A stretch of 64,000 nucleotides of DNA from Haematobia irritans (GCF_050003625.1 NC_134398.1:17310997-17374996); one strand, 5' to 3'; shown: positions 22,581-34,842, counted from the stretch's first letter. Notes: generated by a model from the letters alone, not told the origin. Numbers and translations: made by a program.

Positions 22581-23609
22581 TAGTTCATTTTTTTGTAATC
22601 CCTTCTGGAACTTATCCATATAATCTTTCCAGAATATGTGAAAAATGTGAATGCATTACTTCAAGCAAAAATGTTTATTTGCTTTCATACAAAGGGCACA
22701 AAAATAGGCCAGGTGTTGTCAAAATTCCCCTATGGTCATTGTTAGGGCCAAAAAATGAATACGGCCAGTTTGATCACCGCTAAGGCTTTATGTTTCAAAA
22801 ATCATGCATAATGAATAGACAAAAGGCACCATAGAATAATCATGTTGCATAGCGGTATTTAGCCTAAAAAGAAGTGTGCCACTATTCTCAAGAGCCAAAA
22901 CTCCTCTCAAGAATAATGTATACCCATTGGAATTCTTTTTGTGAAGTGTGTATAAAAGAAAACAAAATGTTGCAAATACCCAAAAATAATCATTAGGTTT
23001 GCGTAAAAACAAATACAAACCGTCTGCCAGACAGCTTAGCCTGGCCGCCTGTGATTATGTTTTTTTTTTCTATTTTGTGGGTCAACAAAAATTGTTTCGT
23101 TTATTTCTTCTTCCTCTATTTTTTTTATTGTTTATTTTTGGGTTTTCGAAATTATTTTTTTTTTCAAAAAAAAAAAAATATCGAAACATTTCTTAATTAA
23201 TATACTACCACCACTTACATAATTGAAATGTTTTCTTTCATTTTTCATTTTCTTCTCCATAAAAATAAATTGATTAATGTTCAAAATAGCCGAATGGTTT
23301 GTTTATGTTTATAAAGCCACTTGAATATTTAAAAGAAATTAATATAAAATGGCAAACAAAAAATACTGTATAAGTTAATTTTCTAGATAATTTATCAAGA
23401 GATATCTATAAAGATTTAAAAGTCAAATGCAAATTTCCCTCAGGTATTAAAACTTTTTATTAATAATAAATTGAATAGGAAAAAGATGTTAGAAAATATT
23501 AGGAAGTATATCCGAAGGGTGAGTTAAAGAGACATTTCTGCCTTGAGATAATATGAGGGAGGTCGTTAAATATTTAAGCTACAAAATATAACATACATTT
23601 TGGTTACTC
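22581..23609. other. Spacer, no gene seen
   Basis: Several 65-76-codon frames exist on both strands but none resembles a known family. Long T- and A-runs at 23050-23175. Confidence 0.45.
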
Positions 23610-24112
23610 AGAAAAAAAAGTATCTACAATTAAATTTCCAATTAAAAAGTAAAGATGATTTAACTTTTTAATCAAATTAAAAAAAAAAAAAAAGTTAAAA
23701 AATATATTGAAAATATTTGCATTTTTAATGAAAATAGTAATTGTTCCATAACATTTTAATTAAATAAAAAAATATCTAATTGCAAATGTAAAAAAAAAAC
23801 AGTTAAAAAATATATTGAAAATGTTTGCATTTTTAATGAAAATAGTAATTATTCCAATTAACATTTTAATTAAATAAAAAATATACCTAATTACAAATGA
23901 AATTGAAAATTTATTAATGAAACAATAATTACGAAATTAATTTAACTAATTAATTTTTAGTTGAAATTTCTTCAATCAATTAATAAGGTCAATTAAAAAT
24001 TCATTGTTTTAATTACAACATTTTTTGAATTAATTACAATTTTAATGGTTTATTTTTTTTTAAATGCTATTAAAATTCTTATTGGAAATGGTGATATTTG
24101 TTATGTGTATAT
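23610..24112 (+). mobile_element. P-like AT-rich element with internal duplication
   Basis: Starts CAGAAAAAAAAGTATC and ends near GGTGATATTTGTTATGTGTA, resembling the P family in ends and in its AATTAA-rich body. About 117 bp is tandemly duplicated (AATATATTGAAAAT followed by GCATTTTTAATGAAAATAG at about 23698 and 23810). Confidence 0.5.
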
Positions 24113-24179
24113 GTGACAAAATCCCAATGGACTGTGGAATGATGAGAGTCTTTGATAACATCCGTTGGGATATATAGTC

Positions 24180-24355
24180 ATGGTTGCCATAGTTGGTAGA
24201 ATTTTAGTAAAAATGGTAGATTTTTTACTGTTTGGTAGATTGGTAGAATTCTTGATGGTTTGGTAGATTTTACAAAATATTCCTCGGCAACTAAGAGGAG
24301 CTTACATTGTCTATCGAAATAAAATTTTGCCAACATTTTCTATAGAAATACAATT
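24180..24355 (-). repeat. Array-flank module and a few 29-bp units
   Basis: TTTACTGTTTGGTAGATTGG and GGTTTGGTAGATTTTACAAA are the inverse of the right flank at 21296-21385, and two degenerate 29-bp units follow. This supports the idea that arrays travel with these flanks. Confidence 0.55.
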
Positions 24356-24394
24356 TTTCATTCGTTTTGTTTTGTTTTTTTTTTTTAATCATTG

Positions 24395-25034
24395 TTGTTG
24401 TTTTTGATTTCAGCTTAAAACCATGCATTGACTGAACTACAAGTGTAGATTAACCAACAGAGGAAAATAATGTTTGTCAAATTTATTTGGGCAAAGCCCT
24501 ATAGACTGCAAGATGGTTGGATGGACGCACGTTTCCAAATTACCACATTCCTCATCAGCATCCTCTACTTGCAGCAAAACTATCAACCAATTATCAGAAG
24601 AAATTCAGGCAGTTCACTAAACCCAAGAGTAAACCACACTTGAACCTTCCGAAAAGAGGTTTCCACGATAGCCGACTTATGCCGAAATAAATTCGTACTA
24701 ACATATCTCTTTACCTTTGCCACTGTCAAATCACCGATTTGAGTGCAGTTGGCTGGGTTTATTTTGAGCGTGCTGCGTCTTTTTTTTTCAATCGTTTTGT
24801 TATTGTTGTTGTTTTTGATTTGTTTTGATTTCAGCTTAAAACCATGCATTGACTAAACTACAAGTGTAGCTTAACCAACAGAGGAAACGAATGTTCGTCA
24901 AATTTATTTGGGCAAAGCCCTATAGATAGCAAGATGGTTGGACGGACGCACTTTTCGGAATTACCACATTCCTCATCAGCATCCTCTACTTGCAGCAAAA
25001 GGTTTTAAGCTGAAATCAAAAACAACAGCAAAGA
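24395..25034 (+). repeat. Two copies of a short interspersed repeat (family Q)
   Basis: About 24411-24590 and 24832-25010 share AAAACCATGCATTGACT, TTATTTGGGCAAAGCCCTAT and CCTCATCAGCATCCTCTACT. The second copy is bounded by TTGATTTCAGCTTAAAACC and its inverse GGTTTTAAGCTGAAATCAAA. A fragment of the end recurs at 25227-25290. Non-coding. Confidence 0.65.
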
Positions 25035-26895
25035 AATAAAAATATTGACAAATTTTTCTAAAGAAATCAAATTTTGACAAAATTTTCTATAGAACTAAAA
25101 TTTTGACAAAATTTTCTATAGAAATAAAATTTTAACAAAATTTTCTATAGAAATAAAATTTTGACAAAATTTTCTATAGAAATAAAATTTTGACAAAATA
25201 TTCTATAGAAATAAAATTTTGCCAAAATCCTCATCAGCATTCTCTACTTGCAGCAAAAGGTTTTAAGCTAAAATCAAAAACAACAACAAAGAAATAAAAT
25301 GTTGACAAAAATTTTCTAAAGAAATAAAATTTTGACAAAATTTTCTATAGAACTAAAATTTTGACTAAATTTTCTATAGAACTAAAATTTTGACAAAATT
25401 TTCTATAGAAATAACATTTTGCCAAAATTTTCTATAGACATAATATTTAGACAAAATTTTCTATAGAAATAAAATTTTGACAAAATTTTCTATAGAAATA
25501 ATATTTTGACAAAATTTTCTATAGAAATAAAATTTTGACAAAATTTTCTATAGGAATAAAATTTTGGCTAAAGTTTTTATGGAAATAAAATGTGAACAAA
25601 ATTTTCTATAAATTAAAATTTTGACAAAATTTTCTATAGAAATAAAATTTAGACATAATTTTCTATAGAAAAAAAATTTTGACAAAATTTTCTATAGAAA
25701 TAAAATTTTGGCTAAATTTTTTATGCAAATAAAATTTAAAAAAAAAATTTTGTATAAACTACAATTTTGACAACATTTTCTATAGAAATTAAATTTTGCC
25801 AAAATTTCTATAGAAATTAAATTTTGCAAAAATTTTCTATAAAAAAAAATTTTGCCAAAATTTTCTATAGAAATAAAATTTAGACAAATTTTCTATATAA
25901 ATAAAATTTTGACAAAATTTTCTATAGAAATAAAATTTTGGCTAAATTTTTTATGGAAATAAAATTTTAATAAAATTTTCTATAAACTACAATTTGTCTA
26001 TAGAAATTAAATTTTGCCAAAATTTCTTTAGAAATTAAATTTTGCCAAAATTTTCTATAGAATTAAAATTTAGACAAAATTTTCTATAGATATAAAAATT
26101 TGACAAAATTTTCTATAGAAATAAAATTTTGACAAAATTTTCTATGGAAATAAAATTGTGACAAATTTTTTTATAGAAATAAAATTTTGACAAAATTTTT
26201 TATAGAACAAAATTTAGACAAAATTTTCTGTAGAAATAAAATTTTGACAAAATTTTCTGTAGAAATAAAATTTAGTTAAAAATCTTGGTTAAAGTTTTTA
26301 TGGAAATAAAATGTTAACAACATTTTCTATAAACTACAATTTTGACAAAATTTTCTATAGAGATAAAATTTTGACAATATTTTCTATAGAAATAAAATTT
26401 TTCCAAAATTTCTTTAGAAATAAAATTTTGCCAAAATTTTCTATAGAAATAAAATATAGACAAACATTTTTTTGCCAAAATTTTCTATAGAAATAAAATA
26501 TAGACAAACATTTCTTTGGAAATTAAATTTTGACAAAATTTTCTATAGAAATAAAATTTTGACAAAATTTTCTATAGAAATAAAATTTTGACAAAATTTT
26601 CTATAGAAATAAAATTTTGACAAAATTTTCTATGGAAATAAAATTGTGACAAATTAAATTTTGCCAAAATTTCTATAGAAATTAAATTTTGCCAAAATTT
26701 TCTATAGAATTAAAATTTAGACAAAATTTTCTATAGATATAAAATTTAGACAAAATTTTCTATAGATATAAAATTTAGAAAAAATTTTCTATTTTGACAA
26801 AATTTTCTATAGAAATAAAATTTTGGCAAAATTTTTATGGAAATAAAGTTTTCTATAAACTACAATTTTGACAAAATTTTATAGAAATAAAATTT
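25035..26895 (-). repeat. 29-bp tandem array R5, reverse orientation
   Basis: Units read GAAATAAAATTTTGACAAAA, with many TTTTGCC and TTTAGAC variants. Broken at 25225-25290 by a Q fragment. Blocks at about 25590-25760, 25930-26040 and 26290-26340 repeat a variant with TTTTTATGGAAATAAAAT followed by TATAAACTACAATTT, indicating higher-order duplication. Confidence 0.92.
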
Positions 26896-27097
26896 CTGGT
26901 TTACGAATTCGAAAAACGCAACCTTAACTTCTATTTTCCGAACTAAAATGATATATAACACGAAATTTTTTACATACTGTTCGTATGGATAAGGAAATTT
27001 ATTGGGTGAATTTTTTTTTGGCAAAAGATGGAATTGTATTCGGAAGTTTTTGACAATCTAAAATTTTTCGTTTTGTGAATTTGTAAACCTGAACATA

Positions 27098-27577
27098 CAC
27101 CCATAGAAAAAATCATGAACGGCGTGGTCATTTTGAAACGATCCGTTCATGAAAGTGAATCAACACCCATGTGTTGTCAAACTGAGAACAGATGGGGACA
27201 ATCTGATAACGTACAAATGATACCATAAGTTTTCAAAACAACAACCAGCGTTCATGATCTGAAAACGTAATGGTTACGAATTTATAAACAAAATTAAAAA
27301 AAAAAAATTTCCCCTACCGTGACTCGAACCTGTGTTGTCTGCACGATACACGTTAACAGTCGCCTTAGCACATTGCACCAACGGCGGAGTTGACATAACA
27401 ACGTCTAACGATTATTTTAAGACATTTCATGACCAAAGAAAAACGAATGCCGTTCATGAAATCGTGAACGCCCGTGGACGAAATCGTGAACATTCCGTTT
27501 TGATTTTTTGTGAACGTTTCCGTTTCATTTTGACAACGTCCGTTCACGATTGTGAAACGCAATTTTTTCTATTAGTG
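27098..27577. mobile_element. TA-flanked MITE with tRNA-like core (family V)
   Basis: Ends CACCCATAGAAAAAATC and, inverted, ATTTTTTCTATTAGTG. TA lies directly outside at 27096-27097 and 27578-27579. Subterminal GAACG/CGTTC-rich inverted segments follow. The centre holds a tRNA-like module on the minus strand (27308-27389). The open frames inside are on both strands and have no family resemblance. Confidence 0.7.
27308..27389 (-). other. tRNA-like module inside MITE V
   Basis: Minus strand: an A-box-like GCAATGTGCTAAGGCG and a B box AGGTTCGAGTC followed by CGGTAGGGG. Spacing and the TAAGGCG phrase recall a Ser/Leu-type tRNA. The acceptor stem is not convincingly paired, so I read it as a tRNA-derived sequence and not as a working tRNA gene. 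Confidence 0.5.
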
Positions 27578-28403
27578 TAGGGGATGTTTTTAATTTGTTT
27601 AGATTTTTGGCGAATTTTTCTTCAAATTTTGATAGATTGTTTTTGACACGAGTAGCAACCGTGTATATAATTCGCTCTCATCCATAACATACTAATCAAA
27701 CCTCATTGTATTGTAATATAAGCCTTCAAAATCATGAACAATTTTATTTTCAATTTTTAATACCATTGATTATAATAGATTCACATAAAAATCATAATTT
27801 AAGCTTGTTTTACACGATATTTAAAATTACCTTTCCTTTGTTAGGGATTTTGTTCAAAAAAAAGTCCATTGTCTAACAGAGATTGAAACAAAATTTGCAA
27901 ATATAAAAGAAATAAATTTAAAAAAAACAGCAAACAATAACAATGAATAAATATGCATTATTTAATACTTAAATATTCAAATTTTTTATATTTCCTGCTT
28001 CTGAAGTTTGCTGTTTATCAGTTAATGGATTAAATAGCTCCATCTAAAAATCTTTTTGTTATTGATATACAGATTTAAAGGCCATCAAAGAGGGCAATAT
28101 TTATAAAAAAAATTCTTACTTATCTTGGTAACATATTGCCTTAAAAATCATATGGGAGAAGAATGTAAACAAATGTTATCGATTGTTTATTCAATTCAAT
28201 TTCAAATTTGCCAAAAATCGGTTATCACATACAATCGATTATTGACTTAAATAGAATTCAAGGCATACTTAAAGAGGTATAATATTATTAAGTTCGAGTA
28301 CATAATGTTCATAAATATATTTATTTAGAAATTTTCGAATAAACGTGTATGTTTATGTCAGATTTATTTTTGTGAGTTGAAATGTGCTTTTTGTCTTCTC
28401 GTG
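27578..28403. other. AT-rich spacer, no gene seen
   Basis: No exon or repeat end recognised. Short TTAAGTTCGAGT at 28290 matches the terminal motif of the hairpin element at 57689. Confidence 0.45.
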
Positions 28404-28845
28404 TGGCATCGACCGAAGCGGGTTTTTTGGCCGAAGCCGAAAAAGCAATAAACGGACGAAACCGAAGCCAATTATTTCCTGAAATTTGCAATAAAAAAGA
28501 GTTTTGTGTGTTTTAGTTCAGCATTTTTAATAAAAAATGGCATAAAAACAACAATAAACGGTAATTCAGCCCTGTCTTATTATATTCGTTTAGAACTAAC
28601 AGACTATTTAGGATCCAAATATTGCAGTTCGATATTCTAATAACAAACAAGGATATATTATAATTTTTTTTACATTTTATTTGTACTGTGTGTTTTGACT
28701 GAGACTAATTCAACATTGGGGCAATTCCATATGAAATAAATTATTCAAAAAGCTTCGGCTTCGATTAATAGGCATCTTGTCCCCGGATGCCGATTATCGA
28801 TTTTTGGCCCAATGACAAAGCCGATTCTTCGGTCGAGTAAGTCAA
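28404..28845. mobile_element. Inverted-repeat element with CGACCGAAG ends
   Basis: TCGACCGAAGCGGGTTTTTT and GGCCGAAGCC near 28408-28438 are mirrored by TTTTTGGCCCAATGACAAAG and CTTCGGTCGAG near 28801-28837. The interior has no coding potential. A target duplication could not be fixed. Confidence 0.5.
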
Positions 28846-28847
28846 CA

Positions 28848-29421
28848 TCCCAGAAAAAAAAGCGTCGCCAAAAACGTAATGAAAATGTTCTTTTTGGATC
28901 CGGAAGTGGTGCAAAATTGACGCAGAAGCAATGAATTTAACATGGACTTGTCATAGGAGGGAAATCCTCCATTTCAATAGCCGTTGCACTGAATTTGCAT
29001 CACTTCTTTAGGTGTGATCCGAATTCAATGTTTTGGATGTAAATTAAAAAAATTCTGTGATATTTTGTCAAATAAATAATTTTTATAATTTTTTATAATT
29101 TTTAATGGATTCCAACGCTTGTCGGAAACGTTTGACCTCAAATATTTTCAAAAATTCACAATTTTTTCAGATTATATTTAGCATTTTTTCGACAAAATTG
29201 AAATAATTGTTCCTTTTTATGAATTCTTACTCTGTTTGCAAGCTATTTGAAACAAAAAAAATTAAATTACCCATTAAAAGTATGAAAAAAACATGTTATA
29301 AAAAATTGAATTAAAAGAACTTCCTGGGAAGTTAAAATAAAGACCATCATTGGAAGTGCATTTTATGGAAGTGCTTTTAAAGTTGTGCCTTTGGAAGAAC
29401 TTCCAAATTTTTTTGCTGGGA
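28848..29421 (+). mobile_element. N-family element, copy 1
   Basis: Ends TCCCAGAAAAAAA and, inverted, TTTTTTTGCTGGGA. The interior includes CATTTCAATAGCCGTTGCAC and AAAGTTGTGCCTTTGGAAGA, both of which recur in diverged form in copy 2 (30300-31330). Copy 1 is uninterrupted and gives the empty site for the insertion in copy 2. Confidence 0.65.
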
Positions 29422-29810
29422 TTGTATGTGAAGATAAACAGAAAAAATAGTCAGGAAGCGAACCAAATAAGAAAGTTAGGCCGAGTGCGGTATAGAGACT
29501 ATGTTCATTCGATAGGGATTGAACTCATCTTTCATAATCACTACAGTTGAGTATTAGAGTTATAAAAACCGGTGAATATGCTTATCTTCTAACACCGCTT
29601 ATGAAAATTCCCATTTTTGGGTGGACCGGTGTTTTCAAGCCATCGGTTTTATATTTTCATTGTAAAATTGCCAATTTAATGCTAAATTTAGACATATAAA
29701 TATGCGTATTTCAATAAACTGTAATGAAAACGCTTTCAAATAAGTGCAACGTACATATGCATTAAAAAATTGTGTCCAACTTTTAATAAACTATCGAGCT
29801 AGTTTTTTTA

Positions 29811-30113
29811 ACACAAAATTTTTTTTTATGCATTCACGAAATTAATTGATCCCATTAATTTTTTAATTGAAATGTTGTTCAATCACAGCAATGATAGTAT
29901 CAATTAAAAAATTAATTGACAGTCAATTAAAAAATTATTATTAAATTGATCCAATTAAAAAATTAATTGATACTATTAATTTGTGTGATTGATTTTTATT
30001 TCAATTAAAAAAAATTTTGAATCAATTACATTTTTAATGGAATATTTTTAAAAATTTAAAAAAAAAAATTAAGATTTTAATTGGAAAAATTTTCGTGTAA
30101 TTTTTTTCTGGGT
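29811..30113 (+). mobile_element. P-family MITE
   Basis: AACACAAAATTTTTTTTTATGC start region, ATTCACGAAATTAATTGATC, and a TTTTTTTCTGGG end. Diverged ends; no clear TA on both sides. Confidence 0.6.
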
Positions 30114-30299
30114 TTCATTGATTTTTTGTGACAATAAAATGGGATTTTCCATTCAAAATTACGAATGAATATGAAAATCCGTTGAAACTGTTATGCCAGT
30201 TATTTATTTCAAAAAAAAAAAAAAAAAACTCCGTCCACCGGTTTTGGAAAATAGTCCGGTTTTTAAAACTCAACTTTCAAAACAACTCGAGCTTGTGAT

Positions 30300-31330
30300 C
30301 ATTTTACTACCGAAATTTGAGGCTGCTGCAAAATTGGTGCAGAAGCGATGAATTTAACATCGCCTTGTCATAGGTTGGATGTCCACCATTCAAACAGCCG
30401 TTGCACTGGATTTTGCATCGCTTCTTAAGCTGTGTTCCGAATTCAATGTTTTGAATGTGAATTAAAAAAAATTGTGATATTTTGCCAAGTAAATAATTTT
30501 TGTAATTGTTTATGATTTGTAATGCTTTCAAATGCTTGTCTAAATCAATTGAAATGAATCATTTTCAAAAGTTTGAAATTTTTTTTAATTGGATTTCTTG
30601 ACAGAATTTTCATAACTTGTACCATTTTATTAATTCTTACTCTGTTTTTAACCTACACGGACGAAAAATACTGTTTTTCATATGTTTGGGCGTAAAAATT
30701 ATATGTTTGGAACTCAAATTTCTTAACACAATATTTTCAAGTTCAAGCATATATATAATGTTCATAAAGTAGCTTAACATGTTTGGGACATATATGTTAA
30801 TATGTTAGAACATATTATGTTTGGGACATAAAATGTTTGTAAATATAATATGCTTAGATGCAAGCATATATTAGTTTAGAAATAGCCTATAAACATATAT
30901 GTGTTTAGAAAGAGAGACCTAGAGACTATGCTGCAAGTAAAAGAATGGAAGTAACCAATTGGCCCCTATAAAGTATATACACAAAAAAAAAATTTCATTA
31001 AATTCTTTTTCTACCAGTGTATGCCTAAGGTGGAACATAATATGTTTGAACAATACAAACAATATTTTGTTTGGACCAATCCTGAAACTATATATGCTTG
31101 AAGCAAAATGTGTTTGGGGTATATGTTAAAGAGGCGATTTTTTTTGAGGGTGTTTTTGAAACAAAAAAATAAAATTACGCATTAAAAATACGAAAACAGA
31201 GAGTTATGAAAAAAATTGATTTAAAAGAACTTCCTTTGTGGTTAAAATAAAGATCTCTTTCGGAGGACATTTTTGGGAGAGCTTTTAAAGTTGTGCCTTT
31301 AGAACGACTTTCAAAATTTTTTTTCTGGGT
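30300..31330 (+). mobile_element. N-family element, copy 2, split by an M element
   Basis: Homology to copy 1 runs to TTCTTACTCTGTTTTT at about 30650 and resumes at TTTTTGAAACAAAAAAATAA (31151). The intervening ~500 bp is the M element. It ends near TTTTTTTTCTGGGT. Confidence 0.65.
30653..31150 (+). mobile_element. M-family element (ATATGTTTGG-rich), copy 1
   Basis: Starts CTACACGGACGAAAAATACT and ends GAGGCGATTTTTTTTGAGGG TGT. The interior is dominated by short direct repeats around CATATGTTTGGG. Boundaries come from comparison with the uninterrupted N copy 1. A CTTTTTCTACCAGTGTATGC phrase inside is found inverted at about 32560. Confidence 0.65.
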
Positions 31331-32544
31331 AATTAAGTGTTTTAGGGAAGAATTTATTGATATTTAATGTTGGTTTTCGATATTGATTATTAGATGCCGA
31401 TTGATCCGGTCTGGTGTATGGAACATGTTCCTTTTTCTTTTGGGGTCATGAATTTGTGCTTTCACGATTTAAATATATTTCTTCATTCACAAAAAGTTGA
31501 CAGAAAAAATAATATTTTTTTTAAACAAACATATGCGATGAATTTGAATTTTAAATTGTACACATCTTCATTAGGAATGATCCTGAAAATCCCGCAAATA
31601 CTTTTTCAATATATTTCTTAAGGGACCAGTTGGTGCAAAAACTAAGCCGATTCATTCGAAAGGTCTTGAACTCAGCTTTCATAATCATTTGAATACAGGT
31701 ATTAGCGTATTGTATTTTTCTGGATTGATTCAGTGAACCTTCTGGAAAAACTGGAAATCTTTATCAGCTAGTAATACAGCATCAGACAACTGCACCACTG
31801 TTTTGTTATCAACGATTATCATAAAACTATATATATATAGCTCATGTACACGATCCATTTAAGCTATAAAAAAAACTGAAACTTGTCATAAGTAGGGGGT
31901 TTACCTAATGAAATAATCTTCTAAGGCTGATTACACCAGTTGTAGGCAAAGAAATTGCGATGAGTCAAATTACTTTATAATATAACTTTTTTCGTTTCAT
32001 TTTATTTCTGCAAAGAATTTGAAATAGTTATTCGATTGCATGCCTTTCGATTAGTCGAATTGGAATATTACAAAAATTCAACTTCGATTACACCGAAAAA
32101 AAAAGTAAACTGTTTTATAGGAAGAATAAACAACTCGTACAAAAATTTAACAAAATTGCATCCTAAAAAAAATCGCTTCTGTAACATATGCCCCAAAAAA
32201 CACTTATGGCGTTTTCTTTTCTTGTTAAAAATGCGCACTTTTTTGCATTTTGCGCGGAAAATGTACTTTTTAGGTTCTTTTCCAAAAAAAAACTGGCAAA
32301 AGTGCGAAAAGGCTTCGAATTCTGTTGTGAAAATAGCGCCACGCATAGAGGCAAATTACGGGCATTTTCAGCACTGCCAACAAACGAGAGTGCTGCGATT
32401 GCCCTGTTTCCTTCTTTGAATTCTTTTCTGCCCGCTGAAATGATAGCATTTTTTTTGGTTGCTGGTAACATTTTAAAAATGCGCATTCTGTACAGACAAA
32501 ATGACGGCAAAGCACTTTTTTCAGAAAAGAAAACACCATTAGCT
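31331..32544. other. Spacer with overlapping long open frames at 32036-32603
   Basis: At 32036-32603 at least four frames on both strands stay open for 90-146 codons. Their proteins are rich in Phe, Lys and Cys and show no known domain. The cause is probably low stop density in a sequence built of AAAAAA, TTTTCTTT and GCG runs, not real coding. Nothing recognised in 31331-32035. Confidence 0.4.
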
Positions 32545-32815
32545 TCAAGCAACTTAGGCATACACTGGTAGAAAAAAATTTTAATGAAAATTTCCTTGTG
32601 CATAAATATTTTTAAGGCGCCAATTGGTTACTTTCATTCTTTTACTTGCAGCATACTCTCCAGGTCTATCTTTCTAAGCACATATATGTTTATAGGCTAT
32701 TTCTAAATTAATTATGTTTGCATCCAAGCATATATATTTACAAACATTTTATGTCCTAAACATAATATGTTCTAACATATTAACATATATGTCCCAAACC
32801 GTATGTAACATATAT
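32545..32815 (-). mobile_element. M-family element, partial copy
   Basis: AGGCATACACTGGTAGAAAAA, CATTCTTTTACTTGCAGCATAC (in part) and TTATAGGCTATTTCTAAATT are inverse matches to 30880-31020. It ends abruptly at the truncated mariner copy 3. Confidence 0.6.
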
Positions 32816-33499
32816 GTGCCGCGCGAGCTCACATTTGGCCAAAAATAACAACGTGTTGATGATTCTGAGCGGTGTTTGCAGCTGTTAACTCGTAATACTC
32901 CCGAGTTTTTCCGTCGATATGTGACAATGGATGAAACATGGCTCCATCACTACACTCCTGAGTCCAATTGATAGTCGGCTGAGTGGACAGCGACCAGTGA
33001 ACCGTCTCCGAAGCGTGGAAAGACTCAAAAGTCCGCTGGCAAAGTAATGGCCTCTGTTTTTTGGGATGCGCATGGAATAATTTTTATCGATTATCTTGAG
33101 AAGGGAAAAGCCATCAACAGTGACTATTATATGGCGTTATTGGAGCGTTTGAAGGTCGAAATCGCGGCAAAACGGTCCCATATGAAGAAGAAAAAAGTGT
33201 TGTTCCACCAAGACAACGCACCGTGCCACAAGTCATTGAAAACGATGGCAAAAATTCATGAATTGGGCTTCGAATTGCTTCCCCACCCAACGTATTCTCC
33301 AGATCTAGCTCCCAGCGACTTTTTCTTGTTCTCAGACCTCAAAAGAATGATCGCAGGGTAAAAATTTGGCTGCAATGAAGAGGTGATCGCCGAAGCTGAG
33401 TCCTATTTTGAGGCAAAACCGAAGGAGTACTACCAAAATGATATCAAAAAATTGGAAGGTCGTTATAATCGTTGTATCGCTCTTGAAGGGAACTATGTT
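32816..33499 (+). mobile_element. Mariner copy 3, truncated at both ends
   Basis: Only the region corresponding to about 345 bp into the coding sequence through the near-end of the gene is left. Neither terminal repeat is present. The left junction is with an M repeat, and the right junction is within the last codons (GGGAACTATGTT). Immobile fossil. Confidence 0.93.
32816..33499 (+). pseudogene. Mariner transposase copy 3, nonsense-mutated fragment
   Basis: Central and C-terminal part of a DD34D transposase. Catalytic motifs MDETW, HQDNAPCH and YSPDLAP are all readable. Four stops interrupt the frame: one where CAA became TAA near 32846, two adjacent near 32968-32973 (an Arg-Gln pair in copy 2), and one near 33359 (a Lys in copy 2). 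The longest open piece is 33047-33361. CpG-type C-to-T changes explain the Arg and Gln stops. Confidence 0.92.
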
Positions 33500-34842
33500 A
33501 TCTTAGAAGGTCTTCTAATTAGTTTCCAAAATCTTTTAATTAATTTTTGTTTTTGTTAAAAAAGTTGTCTGAGCAGAGTTTTAGAGGGCAATGTTAAAAA
33601 AAAAAACATAAATAAATAAAGGGTAACCATATGCATGCATTTACTCAGCATCCGTCACTATAACAATTATTTCATATATCGAGACTCATTGTGCATTTGT
33701 TTTTTTTTTGTTTTTTTTTTTTTAATAAAAAAATTATGCGAAAAACGAAATAAACAAAATACCTGTTTCCGTTGCCTTATGAATATTGCCTGTGACAACA
33801 AATTGCCATACATCAATCATAAACAAAATATGGTATCATGAATAATATTATAAAGTGTTGTATCTCTATTGGCGTACATCTTCTGGTCACACAACACGAA
33901 TGTCGAATGTTTTTTTTTTTTGTTTTTTATAAATTGAAAATTGGACAAGCATTATTTTGTTGTTTTGTATATGTGTGTTGTTAATGGCAAGTTTTGTTTA
34001 ATTCTATTAACATGAACATTTAAATTTTTTTCTTTTAATTTTATCATGTTTTTCAACTTCTAGTTTTGTTAAATATTGTTTGAAAACTGTATGTATTGTA
34101 TTTTATTAGAAAGCTTTGTGTACTGCGTCATTAAGTTCATGCTAGTGCTGTAAGCGTGAGACGAGATTTGATAAACGTGAGTAAAAGTAAAAAAAGCTAT
34201 CGTGGGAAAATAAAATGACAAAAGTCCACGTGAAACATTAAACATTTCAACAAAAATTGGCGTGGGTCATATCCTGCAAAAATTGTTGGCCATGGGAAAA
34301 CTGTAGGCACAATGGGTGGGTGTTGCATTTGCCCTCCAGTCTGGATAACTAGCGCCAACGATATAATTTCTGAACATTCCCAGAAAAAAATACTTCAGCA
34401 GTAAGAGTTTAGTTGCGCTTTTTGGTATACAATAAAGTAGGCAGTGCATCCACACTGCATGAATCGGTGGCAATAACCTAAACGAGTAATCAAAATAGAT
34501 TATGATCATTCGTTTACGTTATTACAACCAATTCATGCAGTATAGATTCATGAAAGGTAGTGCTGTTTTCCTTCACGCCAACAATGCTATATTCAAGATT
34601 TTATATCATTTCTGAACAATATTTCTATTAAAATGAGCAATTATATCTGTGCTATGTAGAAGCTGCTCTAAATCGGGACATCGTCTACAAAAATCAGCGC
34701 TGTTTCGGTTGTTTTGTAAGCAATTGGTACTGCGTATCTCCCTTACAATCCTGCTGAAATAGTGCTCCATTTTTTGCTGGGTTATCTCATGGTGTTTAAG
34801 GGCTATGAAATGGAGTTTCCTTACGCTTCGTGACGTTACTCT
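33500..34842. other. Spacer; possible LINE tail at its left edge
   Basis: 33500-33622 ends in an A-run plus CATAAATAAATAAAG, the kind of (TAAA)n tail left by non-LTR retrotransposons. No coding part is seen. The rest is AT-rich with long T-runs; the frame at 34267-34509 has no known resemblance. Confidence 0.35.

Noticed and set aside
27332..27580. Overlapping 65- and 82-codon frames as a small gene
   Set aside because: Both lie inside the TA-flanked MITE V and across its tRNA-like module, one on each strand.
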